Source: Alphaproteobacteria bacterium (GTDB lineage: Bacteria > Pseudomonadota > Alphaproteobacteria > Bin65). Taken from it: DNA of 64,000 bases. The stretch is taken from contig JAJEGH010000013.1 in assembly GCA_022819985.1 (NCBI GenBank), forward strand, positions 124,001 to 188,000. The letters run 5' to 3'. The notes under the pieces are model-generated. The model was not told where the DNA came from. It was given only the letters and a program-made list of their open reading frames with translations, and ran no database searches. The position numbers and the translations under genes were made by a program. Shown piece by piece: positions 26,196 to 35,780 of the stretch. Position 1 is the stretch's first letter; each line of letters opens with the position of its first letter.

Positions 26196-26255
26196 CGCGC
26201 GATCCCGGTACGGGCGCCGGCGCGGATCGAAACGGCGTCAGGCGAGGCCTAAGGC

Positions 26256-27308
26256 CTATTTGGCGACGATCTCCTCCTGGAACCGCTTCAGCCAGTCGCC
26301 GAGCCTCGCCGCAATCTTGGTCGCGTCGTAATGGTGCATCCGGGAGATCTGGTCCGGCGTCACCATGTTGTAGACGGTTCCCGACGGGATCGGCACCGAC
26401 TTGTTGACCGGCGAATCGCCGGCTTCCTTGGCGATCCGCGCCTGGTGCTCCGCCGACAGGTAGAAGTTCAGGAACTGCTCGGCGACCGCCTTGTTCTTGC
26501 TCGCCTTCGTGATGCAGGCGAGGTTGACAACTCCGACGCCGCCGTCCTTCGGCCATGCGAAGCTCAGCGGCACCTTCGGATCCTTCCGGACGAAGATATT
26601 GAGCATCGGCGCGATCGAGGCGTCGCCCTGGTTGATCGCCTTCAGGATCTCGAAGATGCGGAACAGCTGCACCCTGTCCTTGATCGTCGCCAGTTTGGCC
26701 ATGCCCTTGCCGATATCGTCGATGCCGCCGCCGTGCAGTTCGGCGAGGCGGGTCATGACCAGCGGCGAATAGGACTGGCTGAGCACCGGATAGCCGGGCC
26801 GGCCTTTCAGGTCCTTACGGAACAGGTCGTTCCACGAGGTCGGCGGCGATTTGAAATGGTCCTTGTTGTAGGCGAGGCCGACGCCGAGCACCGTGATCGC
26901 CGGGCACATGCCGCCGCCCAGCGGGTCCTTGGCGAAATCGTAGAGCTGCCCGATGTTGGGGACGTTCGCCTTGTCGACCGGCGCCAGGATGCCCTCGTCG
27001 CGCAGGATCGCCATCTGGTGCACGGTCAGGAAGACGACGTCGGTGCCCTTGCCCTTCGTGGCCTTCACCTTGGACAGGCGCACCGCCGAGCGGCCGCCGT
27101 CGACTACCACCTTATGGCCGGTCGCCTTCTCGAACGGCTCTGCGGCATGCTTCTTCCACTTCGCGCCGTAGCCGCCGCCCCAGACCGATACGGTGATGGT
27201 GGCCGCCTGGGTCGCGGCCGCACCGATAACCAGGCCCGCTGCTGTCACGGCAAGGGACCGCGCCCCGCTCCGTACCCAACGGCCGATCCTTTCGTCATTC
27301 CCGATCAT
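26256..27308 (-). CDS. ABC transporter extracellular solute-binding protein
   Basis: A 350-aa periplasmic binding protein. The signal peptide (S-L-A-V-T-A-A-G-L-V-I-G-A-A-A-T-Q-A) is cleaved near residue 37, followed by A-T-I-T-V-S-V-W-G-G-G-Y-G. It resembles PotD-like proteins; the ligand is unknown. The ATG at 27308 is preferred to one 18 codons upstream because GAGGGAAGC lies just before it. It is the first gene of the importer-deaminase operon. Confidence 0.88.
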   Translation of the reverse strand: MIGNDERIGRWVRSGARSLAVTAAGLVIGAAATQAATITVSVWGGGYGAKWKKHAAEPFEKATGHKVVVDGGRSAVRLSKVKATKGKGTDVVFLTVHQMAILRDEGILAPVDKANVPNIGQLYDFAKDPLGGGMCPAITVLGVGLAYNKDHFKSPPTSWNDLFRKDLKGRPGYPVLSQSYSPLVMTRLAELHGGGIDDIGKGMAKLATIKDRVQLFRIFEILKAINQGDASIAPMLNIFVRKDPKVPLSFAWPKDGGVGVVNLACITKASKNKAVAEQFLNFYLSAEHQARIAKEAGDSPVNKSVPIPSGTVYNMVTPDQISRMHHYDATKIAARLGDWLKRFQEEIVAK

Positions 27309-27542
27309 GCTTCCCTCCTCATCGTTTGTACCGGCCCGAAGCCGATGCGTTACCGGCGCCATTCAATCGCAGCGGGCAGAGAATATCCAGCAGAGTTTGA
27401 GGCGACGGCCCCGGCCGCCCGTCAAATGGCGGACCGGCTGCAGCGATCCCGGAAGAAATCCGACGAGCAGGACGCACAGACGGTGCTTCGGAGAATCCCG
27501 ATATGGTACGATCGCCCGACCGGATCGATCGGAGACCGGGCC

Positions 27543-27878
27543 ATGCCGCGCCTGTTACCCCTCGCCTGTGCCGCGTTAGCGGCTCTGCTGCTTCCCGCCA
27601 CGGCCCTGGCCGACGCCATCGACGGACACTGGTGCCACGAGGACGGGCGCCGGATGACCATCGACGGGCCGGCCATCGTCACGCCCGGCGGCACGGCGAT
27701 GACCGGCGACTACGACCGGCACGGCTTCGTCTATGTCATCCCGCCGGGCGAGCCGGGCGCCGGCAAGCGCGTCACCATGCAGCTGATCGACGAGTATACG
27801 GTGATCCTGAGGACCGGCCCCGATTCGGCGAAAGCCGTCGAGCAGGTCTGGAAGCGCTGCGCGAAACCGATGGCGTAG
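27543..27878 (+). CDS. Small secreted protein of unknown function
   Basis: A 111-aa protein with a clear signal peptide (M-P-R-L-L-P-L-A-C-A-A-L-A-A-L-L-L-P, cleavage after A-L-A near 23). The ~88-residue mature part has two cysteines (W-C-H-E-D and K-R-C-A-K), perhaps a disulfide. No family is recognised. The ATG at 27543 is chosen because the signal peptide begins there. It stands alone between two minus-strand operons and converges with the methyltransferase gene 13 bp away. Confidence 0.65.
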   Translation: MPRLLPLACAALAALLLPATALADAIDGHWCHEDGRRMTIDGPAIVTPGGTAMTGDYDRHGFVYVIPPGEPGAGKRVTMQLIDEYTVILRTGPDSAKAVEQVWKRCAKPMA

Positions 27879-27891
27879 CCGGCGTCGGGGC

Positions 27892-29469
27892 TCAGGCTGC
27901 CGCCTTCATGTTGCGGCGCGGCAGCACGATGTCGAACCGCGCGCGGATCGCGGCGTCGACCGGCTCGGGGAGGTGGTCCGGGAAGACCGTGGCGAGGATG
28001 CGGCGCTTCTCCGCCAGCGCCTTTTCCACCAGGTCCGGCCTGCCCTGCTCCACCCACTCCTTCGGGCTGCTGCGGTCGCCGACCTCGGGATAGACATATT
28101 CGGACTGCATCAGCGACAGGGTCTGCGGATGGCCGAGATAATGGCCCGGCCCCTCGAGGCAGACGCTGCGGATGGCTTCCAACGACAGGGTCTCGTCGGT
28201 GACCTCGATGCCGCGCACGCAGCGCAGACACTGGCCGATCATGTCGTTGTCGATCAGCAGGCTCTCATGGCAGAAGCTGAGCAGCGAGGCGTGCATGCCG
28301 ACGCTCTCGTAGACCAGGTTGAGGCCCGACAGGCCGGCCATCGCGTTGGCGACGCCGCGCTCGTAGCCGGCCTGCATGTCCGGCGCCTTGCTGTCGGACA
28401 TGGCGCAGGCCGAGCCGCCGGGCAGGTCGTAGAAGCGCGCCATCTGCCCACAGGCGGCGGTGAGCAGCGCCTGTTCGCCCGAGCCGCCGGACATGGCGCC
28501 GGTGCGCAGGTCCGAAACGAAGGGCCAGGTGCCGAAGATCGCCGGATGGCCGGGCTTCATGGCGTTGACGTAGACCAGCCCGGCCAGGCACTCGGCGGTC
28601 GCCTGGGTCACCGCCCCGGCGAGCGCGGCCGGCGCCGTCGCCCCGGCCTGCCCGGCGGACAGCAGCAGGACCGGCATGCCGCCCGCGATCGCGGTTTCCA
28701 TCACCCGGCAGGATTCGGTGGCGAATTTCAGCGGCGGAACGACGAAGCAGTTGCTGTTGGACACGAAGGGCCGCGCCCGCCAGGCCGCTTCCGAACCGGC
28801 GACCATATGGAGCATGTCCAGCCCCATTTGCGTCCGTTCCGGCGACGTGAAGGACGTGCCGATATGCTTTGTCGTCCCGGCGACCGAGGCATAGAGCGTG
28901 TTGACGTCGAGGTCGGTCGGGTCCTCGGTGTCGCGGGTCGTGAGCGGCCGCTGGAAGAAATGGATATTGTCCAGCACTTCGACCATGCGGGCGGCGTCGT
29001 AGAGATCCTGCACCGTCGGGTCGCGGTTTACCCGCTCCTCGACATCGTAGACATGGACCGCCGCGCCCGCGGTGCCATAGTGCACGCGGCTGCCGCCGGG
29101 CCGTATATCGTGTTTCGGGTCCTGGCCGTGCAGGGTGATATCCCGCGCCGCCTTTGCCAGCATGTCCTCGACCAGGGCGGGCGAAAATCGCAGCCGCCCG
29201 TCGCTGCCCTGGACCGCGCCGGCGGCGGTCATGACCTCCACGCCGCTCTCCGGCGCATCGGCGAGGCCGATTTCCTCAAGAATTTTCAGGGCCGCCCGGT
29301 GGATACGTTCGACCTCGGCGTCGGTCAGCGCCTTGTAGCGCCCGCCCTCCAGGCCCGGCCGGACCGGCCGGATATCTTCGGCCAGCGGCGCAGCGCGCAA
29401 GGCCCGCCTCGCCTCGCGACCGCCGGAACGGCGCCCCACCCGCCCCTTCGTTTCAGGATCAAGGGACAT
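27892..29469 (-). CDS. Trimethylamine methyltransferase (MttB) family protein
   Basis: A 525-aa protein of the MttB superfamily without pyrrolysine (no in-frame amber codon). Recognisable stretches are L-T-D-A-E-V-E-R-I-H-R-A-A-L-K-I-L-E-E-I-G near residue 50 and H-Y-G-T-A-G-A-A-V near 130, and a C-terminus with G-P-G-H-Y-L-G-H-P-Q-T. Non-pyrrolysine members demethylate quaternary amines such as glycine betaine, passing the methyl group to a corrinoid protein. It is last of five co-oriented methyl-amine genes, 35 bp after the flavoprotein gene. Confidence 0.85.
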   Translation of the reverse strand: MSLDPETKGRVGRRSGGREARRALRAAPLAEDIRPVRPGLEGGRYKALTDAEVERIHRAALKILEEIGLADAPESGVEVMTAAGAVQGSDGRLRFSPALVEDMLAKAARDITLHGQDPKHDIRPGGSRVHYGTAGAAVHVYDVEERVNRDPTVQDLYDAARMVEVLDNIHFFQRPLTTRDTEDPTDLDVNTLYASVAGTTKHIGTSFTSPERTQMGLDMLHMVAGSEAAWRARPFVSNSNCFVVPPLKFATESCRVMETAIAGGMPVLLLSAGQAGATAPAALAGAVTQATAECLAGLVYVNAMKPGHPAIFGTWPFVSDLRTGAMSGGSGEQALLTAACGQMARFYDLPGGSACAMSDSKAPDMQAGYERGVANAMAGLSGLNLVYESVGMHASLLSFCHESLLIDNDMIGQCLRCVRGIEVTDETLSLEAIRSVCLEGPGHYLGHPQTLSLMQSEYVYPEVGDRSSPKEWVEQGRPDLVEKALAEKRRILATVFPDHLPEPVDAAIRARFDIVLPRRNMKAAA

Positions 29470-29504
29470 GGCCCGTCTCCCCGAATTGCCGGCGGCGGCG
29501 CCGC

Positions 29505-31967
29505 CTACATCCGCACCCGTTCGGACGCCGGATCGTACATCGGTTTGAGCGACACGTCAGCGGCGATGCGGGTGCCGGCAATCTCGATCTCGTAGCCGGA
29601 GGCGAGCTGCGCCTCGGCGCTCTCGCCGTCCGGGCACGGCACATAGCCGAGGCCGACCGCGCCGCCCAGGGCGTGGCCGTAGTTGCCCGAGGTCAGGTAG
29701 CCGACCATCTCGCCGTCGCGCACGACCGGCTCGTTATGAAACAGCAAGGGCTCCGGATCGCGCAGGCGGAACTGCAGCAGGCGGCGGGCAAGGCCCTCGT
29801 CGCGCTTCCGCAGGACGGCGTCGCGGCCGAGAAAATCCGGCTTGCGCGTGCGCACGGCGAAGCCGAGGCCGGCCTCCAGCACATGATCCTCGTCGGTGAT
29901 GTCGTGGCCGAAATGGCGGAAGGCCTTTTCGATCCGGCAGCTGTCCATCATGTGCAGGCCGCACAGTTTCAGGCCGTGCGGCGCCCCCGCCTCTTCCAGG
30001 GTCTCGAAGACATGGGCCGCCATGTCGGCGGAAACGTAGAGTTCCCAGCCCAGTTCGCCGACATAGGAGACCCGGTGCGCCCGGGCGAGGCCCATGCCGA
30101 TCTCGATTTCCCGCACCGTTCCGAAAGGAAACGCCTCGTTCGACAGGTCGGCCGGCGAACAGGCGTTCAGCACGGCGCGGGATTTCGGCCCCATGACGCA
30201 CAGCACCGCCTCGCCCGCCGTCACGTCGGTGACGACGACATGGGCGTCTTCGGGCGTGTGGCGGCGCAGCCAGGCAAGGTCGCGCTGCACGGTCGCCGCC
30301 GGCGTGACGACCAGGAAGGCGGTGTCCGACAGGCGGGCAACCGTCAGATCCGCCTCGATGCCGCCGCGCCCGTTCAGCCATTGGGTGTAGACCAACCGGC
30401 CGGGCTCGACCGCGATATCGTTGCCGCAAATCCGGTTGAGCACGGCTTCGGCGTCCCGCCCTTCGACCCGGAGCTTGCCGAAGGAGGTCATGTCGAACAG
30501 GCCGACGCCCTCGCGGACCGCCATATGCTCGTCGCGCGAATGGCCGAACCAGTTCTGGCGCTTCCAGCTGTAGCAGTATTCCGGCGTAACGCCTTCGGGC
30601 GCGAACCAGTTGGCGCGCTCCCAGCCCGCCGTTTCGCCGAAACAGGCGCCGCGCGCCTTCAGATGCTCGTGCAGCGGCGAGCGGCGGACGCCGCGGGCGC
30701 TGGCCGGCTGCCGATAGGGGAAATGATCGGCGTAGAGCAGGCCGAGGGTTTCGCTCACCCGCTGCTTAAGATAGTGGCGGTTCTTCTGGAACGGCTGGAC
30801 CCGGCGGACATCGACTTCCCACAGGTCGAACGGCGCTTCCCCGTCGGCGATCCACTGGGCGAGCGCCATGCCGGCGCCGCCCGACGAGACGATGCCGATG
30901 GAATTGTAGCCCGCGGCGATCCAGTAGCCGCGCAGCTCCGGCGCCTCGCCCAGATAGTAGCGGTCGTCCGGCGTGAAGCTCTCCGGGCCGTTGAAGAAGG
31001 TGTGGATGCCGGCCTCGGCGAGCAGCGGCATGCGCGCGACCGCCTGTTCGAGGATCGGTTCGAAATGATCGAAATCCTCGGGCAGCTGGTCGAAGCAGAA
31101 ATCCTCCGGAATGCCGTCCATGCCCCAGGGCTTGGCGACCGGCTCGAAGGCGCCGAGCAGCATCTTGCCGGCGTCTTCCTTGTAGTAGGCGCATTCGTCG
31201 GGCACGCGCAGCACCGGCAAGGCGCCCAGGTCCGGAATCGGCTCGGTCACGATGTAGAAATGCTCGCAGGCATGCAGCGGGATCGTCACGCCGCTCATCG
31301 CGCCGAGTTCGCGCGCCCACATGCCGGCGCAGTTGATCACGATGTCGCTGGCGATCTCGCCTCTCTCGATCCCGTCATCGCCGGCGCGCTCCCACGACAC
31401 GCCGGTGACGCGGCCGTTCGCCTGCGAAACGCCCGTGACTTTGACACCCTCGGCAAGCGCGGCGCCGTTCTGGCGGGCGCCCCTGGCAAGCGCCAGCGCG
31501 ATGTTCGCCGGATCGCACTGGCCGTCGAGCGGCAGATGTACGGCGCCGGTGACGTCCTCCACGTTTAGATGGGGATAGAGCGCCTTGGCCTCCGAGGGCG
31601 TGATTTCGGCGACATCGACATCGAAGGCGCGCGCCAGCGAAGCCTGGCGATAAATCTCCTCCCGGCGCTCTTCGGTCAGGGCGACGGTGAGCGAGCCGTT
31701 CTGGCGCATCCCGGTGGCGATGCCGGTCTCCTCTTCGAGCCGGACGTAGAGATCCGCCGAATATTTCGCCAGCCGGGTCAGGTTCTGGCTGGCGCGCAAC
31801 TGGCCGATCAGGCCGGCAGCATGCCAGGTCGTGCCGCAGGTGAGCTGCTTGCGCTCCAACAGCACGACATCGGTCCAGCCCAATTTCGCAAGATGATAGG
31901 CGGCCGAACAGCCGGAGACGCCGCCGCCGATAACGACAGCCCTGGCGTGTTTCGGCAGCGCCGCCAT
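29505..31967 (-). CDS. Dimethylglycine/sarcosine dehydrogenase-like flavoprotein with GcvT domains
   Basis: An 820-aa two-part enzyme. The N-terminal ~380 residues are a DAO-type FAD domain (V-V-I-G-G-G-V-S-G-C-S) with T-W-H-A-A-G, whose His is the usual covalent flavin attachment site. The C-terminal ~400 residues are GcvT-like folate-binding domains (G-L-F-D-M-T-S-F-G-K; G-Y-L-T-S-G-N-Y-G). The family oxidatively demethylates N-methylated glycines and transfers the one-carbon unit to tetrahydrofolate. It lies 3 bp after a paralogue, clearly the same operon. Confidence 0.9.
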   Translation of the reverse strand: MAALPKHARAVVIGGGVSGCSAAYHLAKLGWTDVVLLERKQLTCGTTWHAAGLIGQLRASQNLTRLAKYSADLYVRLEEETGIATGMRQNGSLTVALTEERREEIYRQASLARAFDVDVAEITPSEAKALYPHLNVEDVTGAVHLPLDGQCDPANIALALARGARQNGAALAEGVKVTGVSQANGRVTGVSWERAGDDGIERGEIASDIVINCAGMWARELGAMSGVTIPLHACEHFYIVTEPIPDLGALPVLRVPDECAYYKEDAGKMLLGAFEPVAKPWGMDGIPEDFCFDQLPEDFDHFEPILEQAVARMPLLAEAGIHTFFNGPESFTPDDRYYLGEAPELRGYWIAAGYNSIGIVSSGGAGMALAQWIADGEAPFDLWEVDVRRVQPFQKNRHYLKQRVSETLGLLYADHFPYRQPASARGVRRSPLHEHLKARGACFGETAGWERANWFAPEGVTPEYCYSWKRQNWFGHSRDEHMAVREGVGLFDMTSFGKLRVEGRDAEAVLNRICGNDIAVEPGRLVYTQWLNGRGGIEADLTVARLSDTAFLVVTPAATVQRDLAWLRRHTPEDAHVVVTDVTAGEAVLCVMGPKSRAVLNACSPADLSNEAFPFGTVREIEIGMGLARAHRVSYVGELGWELYVSADMAAHVFETLEEAGAPHGLKLCGLHMMDSCRIEKAFRHFGHDITDEDHVLEAGLGFAVRTRKPDFLGRDAVLRKRDEGLARRLLQFRLRDPEPLLFHNEPVVRDGEMVGYLTSGNYGHALGGAVGLGYVPCPDGESAEAQLASGYEIEIAGTRIAADVSLKPMYDPASERVRM

Positions 31968-31970
31968 CGC

Positions 31971-34418
31971 CTAGGCCCTCATCCGTTCGTTGTCCGGATC
32001 GTAGAGCGGCCGGTCGGCCTGAACCGCGGCGCGGCGGCGCTCGCCGAAGATTTCGACGTCGAGTTCCGTGCCCTCGACCGCCAGGTCGGCGCGCGCCATG
32101 CCCAGCGCGATCGACTTGCCGATCCGGTGGCCCCAGCCGCCGGAGGTGGTTTCGCCGACCTTCTCGTCGCCGTGCCACAGGGTCGACATATAAGGGGCGT
32201 CGCAGGCGCCGGCATCGACGATCAAGGTGACGAAGCGTTTGGCCGGGCCTGCCTGGCGCTCGATCTCCATGGCCGCCTTGCCGACGAAATCTTCCTTGCT
32301 CCAGCGCACGAACCGGTCGAGCCCGCCTTCGAGGACGGTGTAGTCGGTCGAGAGATCGCCCTTCCAGGCCCGGTAGCCCTTTTCCAGGCGCAGGCTGTTC
32401 AGGGCGTACATGCCGAACGGCTTCAGGCCGTACGGCCGGCCGGCTTCCATGACCGCATCGAACACCGGACCGGAATCTTCGGTCTTCGTATGCACCTCCC
32501 AGCCCAGTTCGCCGGCGTAGGAGACGCGCAACAGCAGGACCGGCCTGCCGTCGATTTCCGTCATCTGCCGGCTCAACCAGGGCAGGCTCAGGTCCGCATT
32601 ACACAGGCCGGACAGGATGTCCCTCGTTTTCGGGCCGGTCAGGATCTGGCAATCGTATGCCTCGGTCCGGTTCTCGACGGAAATGTCCGAGCCATCCGGC
32701 AGGTGTTTTCCCAGCCATTCCAGATCGTGCCATTCCGCCGCCGCGGCGGTAATCAGGAGCACCCTGTCTTCGGCCTGCCGCACCAGCGACATCTCGGTGA
32801 CGATCCGGCCGCGTTCGTCCGGAAAATAGCCCAGCCCGATCCGCCCGACCGACGGCATTCGTCCGGCGATCAGGCCGTCGAGCCACGCGACTGCGTCGGC
32901 ACCGGTCACGAGATAGCGGGAAAAGCCGCACAGGTTGAGAATGCCGGCGGCGTCGCGCACCGCTTCGCATTCCTCGCGGATGCGCGGGAACCAGGGCCCG
33001 TCCCGCTCCCAGGTCTGGGTCGCGTCTTCCGAGACATCGTCGCCCGGCAGCGCGAACCAGTTGGCCCGCTCCCAGCCGCCATAGACGCCGAACCGGGCGC
33101 CGAGCGCCTTCAGCCGGTCGTGGATCGGCGACAGGCGCTTGTCGCGGCCGGCCGGCCATTCGTGATGCGGGAAGTGGATCGCGTATTCGTGGCCGTAGAC
33201 CTCCATGCCCTTCTTGTTGGTGTGGTCCTGATCGGCGAAACTCGTGAAGCGGCGCGGGTCGCAGCTCCACATATCCCATTCCGTACCGCCGTCGACGACC
33301 CATTCGGCCAGCACCTTGCCGGCGCCGCCGGCCTGGGCGATCCCGAAGGTGAAGACGCAGGCTTCGTAAGCATTGGGCACGCCGGGCATCGGCCCGATCA
33401 GCGGGTTGCCGTCCGGCGTGTAGGGGATCGGCCCGTTGATTACCTTGTTGACGCCGGCCGAGCCGAGAATCGGCACCCGGGCCATGGCGTCCTCGATATA
33501 CCATTCCAGCCGGTCGAGATCGTCCGGGTAGAGCTGGAAGGAGAAATCCTCCGGCATCGGATCGTCCGGCGTCGTCCAGTGGGCCCGGCAGTTGCGTTCG
33601 TAGGGCCCGAGATTGAGGCCGAACTTCTCCTGGCGCAGGTAGTAGGAACTGTCGACGTCGCGCAGCAGCGGCAGTTTGCGGCCCTCTCCGGCGCTCCAAG
33701 CTTCGAGCTCGGGAATCGGGTCGGTCAGCATGTACTGGTGGGACATGCTGACCATCGGCACGAACCGGCCGAACATCGCCCCGACTTCCTGGGCGCGGTA
33801 GCCCGCGGCGTTGACGACGGCTTCGCAACGGATTTCCCCCTGCGGCGTCTCGACGATCCACTCGCCGCCGGCGCGGCGCACGCCCGTGGCCGGGCAGAAG
33901 CGGACGATTTTCGCGCCGAGATCGCGCGCGCCCTTGGCGAGCGCCTGGGTCAGCTGGGCCGGATCGATGTCGCCGTCGTAGGGATCGTAGAGGCCGCCGG
34001 CCAGATCGTGGGTTTCGAGGAAGGGATAGCGGTCCTTCAGATCCCCGACCGAGACCATGGAAACGTCCATGCCCTGGTAGCGGCCCATGCCGACGACCCG
34101 CTCGAATTCCATCATCCGGTTGCGCGAATGGGCCAGGCGCAGCGAGCCGGTGACGTGGTAGTTCATCGGATAATCGACCCGCTCGCCCAGGTCGCGGTAC
34201 AGCTCGGTCGAGTAGCGCTGCATGTTCATGACCGACCAGCTCGCCGAGAAGGTCGGCACGTTACCGGCGGCATGCCAGGTCGAGCCCGAGGTCAGCTCGT
34301 TCTTTTCCAGCAGGACGCAGTCGGTCCAGCCCTTGAGCGCCAGATGGTACAGGCTGGAGGCGCCGACGGCACCGCCGCCGACAATGACAACACGCGCGGT
34401 CGTTGGCAGATCGGCCAT
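31971..34418 (-). CDS. Dimethylglycine/sarcosine dehydrogenase-like flavoprotein with GcvT domains (paralogue)
   Basis: An 815-aa paralogue of the next gene with the same layout: FAD domain V-I-V-G-G-G-A-V-G-A-S, covalent-flavin motif S-T-W-H-A-A-G-N, and C-terminal GcvT domains (I-L-N-L-C-G-F-S-R; G-E-T-T-S-G-G-W-G-H). Two such genes in tandem suggest two successive demethylation steps or two substrates (inference). It follows the DAO-family oxidase gene by 18 bp. Confidence 0.9.
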   Translation of the reverse strand: MADLPTTARVVIVGGGAVGASSLYHLALKGWTDCVLLEKNELTSGSTWHAAGNVPTFSASWSVMNMQRYSTELYRDLGERVDYPMNYHVTGSLRLAHSRNRMMEFERVVGMGRYQGMDVSMVSVGDLKDRYPFLETHDLAGGLYDPYDGDIDPAQLTQALAKGARDLGAKIVRFCPATGVRRAGGEWIVETPQGEIRCEAVVNAAGYRAQEVGAMFGRFVPMVSMSHQYMLTDPIPELEAWSAGEGRKLPLLRDVDSSYYLRQEKFGLNLGPYERNCRAHWTTPDDPMPEDFSFQLYPDDLDRLEWYIEDAMARVPILGSAGVNKVINGPIPYTPDGNPLIGPMPGVPNAYEACVFTFGIAQAGGAGKVLAEWVVDGGTEWDMWSCDPRRFTSFADQDHTNKKGMEVYGHEYAIHFPHHEWPAGRDKRLSPIHDRLKALGARFGVYGGWERANWFALPGDDVSEDATQTWERDGPWFPRIREECEAVRDAAGILNLCGFSRYLVTGADAVAWLDGLIAGRMPSVGRIGLGYFPDERGRIVTEMSLVRQAEDRVLLITAAAAEWHDLEWLGKHLPDGSDISVENRTEAYDCQILTGPKTRDILSGLCNADLSLPWLSRQMTEIDGRPVLLLRVSYAGELGWEVHTKTEDSGPVFDAVMEAGRPYGLKPFGMYALNSLRLEKGYRAWKGDLSTDYTVLEGGLDRFVRWSKEDFVGKAAMEIERQAGPAKRFVTLIVDAGACDAPYMSTLWHGDEKVGETTSGGWGHRIGKSIALGMARADLAVEGTELDVEIFGERRRAAVQADRPLYDPDNERMRA

Positions 34419-34436
34419 GGTCGCCTTCCCTCGTCC

Positions 34437-35741
34437 CTAGCCCAGCACCGAGAAGCTGCTCTCGGGGTTGATCTCGCGCTTGCGGGAGAAAAATCCCACA
34501 TCCAGCGTCCGCCCGATATAGGGCAAGGTGAATTGCAGCGGGCTGGTATCGTGATCGTTACCGGCTTCGCAATAGTCGATCAGCGCGGCCATCATCTTGC
34601 CGGCGATCGCCGCGTTCTTGAACTGGTTTCCGCTCGATCCGCACGCCATGTAGAAGCCCGGCAGGGCCGACTTGTCGTAGATCGGAATCCAGTCGTCGGA
34701 CACGTCGTACAGGTCGACAACGCCCTTCATGCGGCTGGGAATGCCGAGCGTCGGCAGCCGCTGGGCGTAGCGATAGGCCTGGTGGGTCCACTGGTCGGTG
34801 AAGTTCGTGTCGTAATCGTCGGGATCGACCCAGTCCCGCGGGTCGCATTCCGGATCCTCGCTGCCGATCAGGATGTGGTTGCCGTGCTCGGGCCGCGAAT
34901 AGACGCTGATGTCGCTGTCGGACATGACAAAGCCGTCGGTCTCGAAATCCATGCCGTCCGGCGCGGGGACGTGGACGACTTCCTGTTTCAGCGCGCGGGT
35001 CTTGATCGTCATGTCGCCGGTGACGCCGGCCATCTCGTTGAGCTTGTAGGAGGCCGGGCCGCCGACATTGACGACCACCGGCGCGTGAATTTCCGTGCCG
35101 TCCGCCAGCCGCACACCGGCAACGCGGCCGCCTCGCTGCAGGATTTCGGCAACGCGGGCGTTGAACCGGAAGGACGCCCCCCTGGCCTCCGCGGCGCGGC
35201 GCAGGTTGTGCGAGGCCAGCTGCGGATCGGTGATGTAGCCGGCGGTCGGCCAGAAGACCGCCGCCTTGACCGATCCGCCGGTCGGTTCGCCGAATCCGTC
35301 ATCGTCCATGCGTTTGGCCGGTGCGTGGCAGGACAGGTCGAATTGCGGCAAACGGCGGAGGATAGCGTCGGCATCCCAATCCTCATAAGGGATATCAAGT
35401 TCATCGCAATATTTCTTGTGTTTCTTGAGATAATCGTTCGCTTCGACAGCCATGACGAGAGCGCCGCACTGGACGAAACGCGCCAGGCCCGCCTCGTCTG
35501 CGACCTCCAGATAGTCGGCCCAGTCGCGCCAGTAGAAATAGCCTTCGTAGGCGAAGGCGGTGCCGTCCAGCGTCGAATAATGCACCCGGATGATGGCGCA
35601 GGACCCGGCGGTGGAGCCCATGCCGGCGTCGCCGTTGGCATCGACCGACAACACCCGGTGTCCGGCCTTGGCGAGTTCGAAGGAGGTTGCGGCTCCGATG
35701 ATTCCGGCGCCTATAACGATAACGTCTGCTGTATCGGCCAC
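34437..35741 (-). CDS. FAD-dependent oxidoreductase, DAO/sarcosine-oxidase-like
   Basis: A 434-aa single-domain amine oxidase or dehydrogenase. The FAD motif is I-G-A-G-I-I-G-A-A-T-S-F-E-L near 11-24, and the chain ends with M-A-C-G-S-S-G-N-Q-F-K-N-A near 375. No signal peptide. It is probably an N-methyl-amine oxidising enzyme within the methylated-amine operon, between the methyltransferase at 35781 and the DMGDH-like genes. Confidence 0.85.
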   Translation of the reverse strand: MADTADVIVIGAGIIGAATSFELAKAGHRVLSVDANGDAGMGSTAGSCAIIRVHYSTLDGTAFAYEGYFYWRDWADYLEVADEAGLARFVQCGALVMAVEANDYLKKHKKYCDELDIPYEDWDADAILRRLPQFDLSCHAPAKRMDDDGFGEPTGGSVKAAVFWPTAGYITDPQLASHNLRRAAEARGASFRFNARVAEILQRGGRVAGVRLADGTEIHAPVVVNVGGPASYKLNEMAGVTGDMTIKTRALKQEVVHVPAPDGMDFETDGFVMSDSDISVYSRPEHGNHILIGSEDPECDPRDWVDPDDYDTNFTDQWTHQAYRYAQRLPTLGIPSRMKGVVDLYDVSDDWIPIYDKSALPGFYMACGSSGNQFKNAAIAGKMMAALIDYCEAGNDHDTSPLQFTLPYIGRTLDVGFFSRKREINPESSFSVLG

Positions 35742-35780
35742 GTCTCTGTCTCTCCTTCGCTTCCGGCGTTCGGCGCCAGG

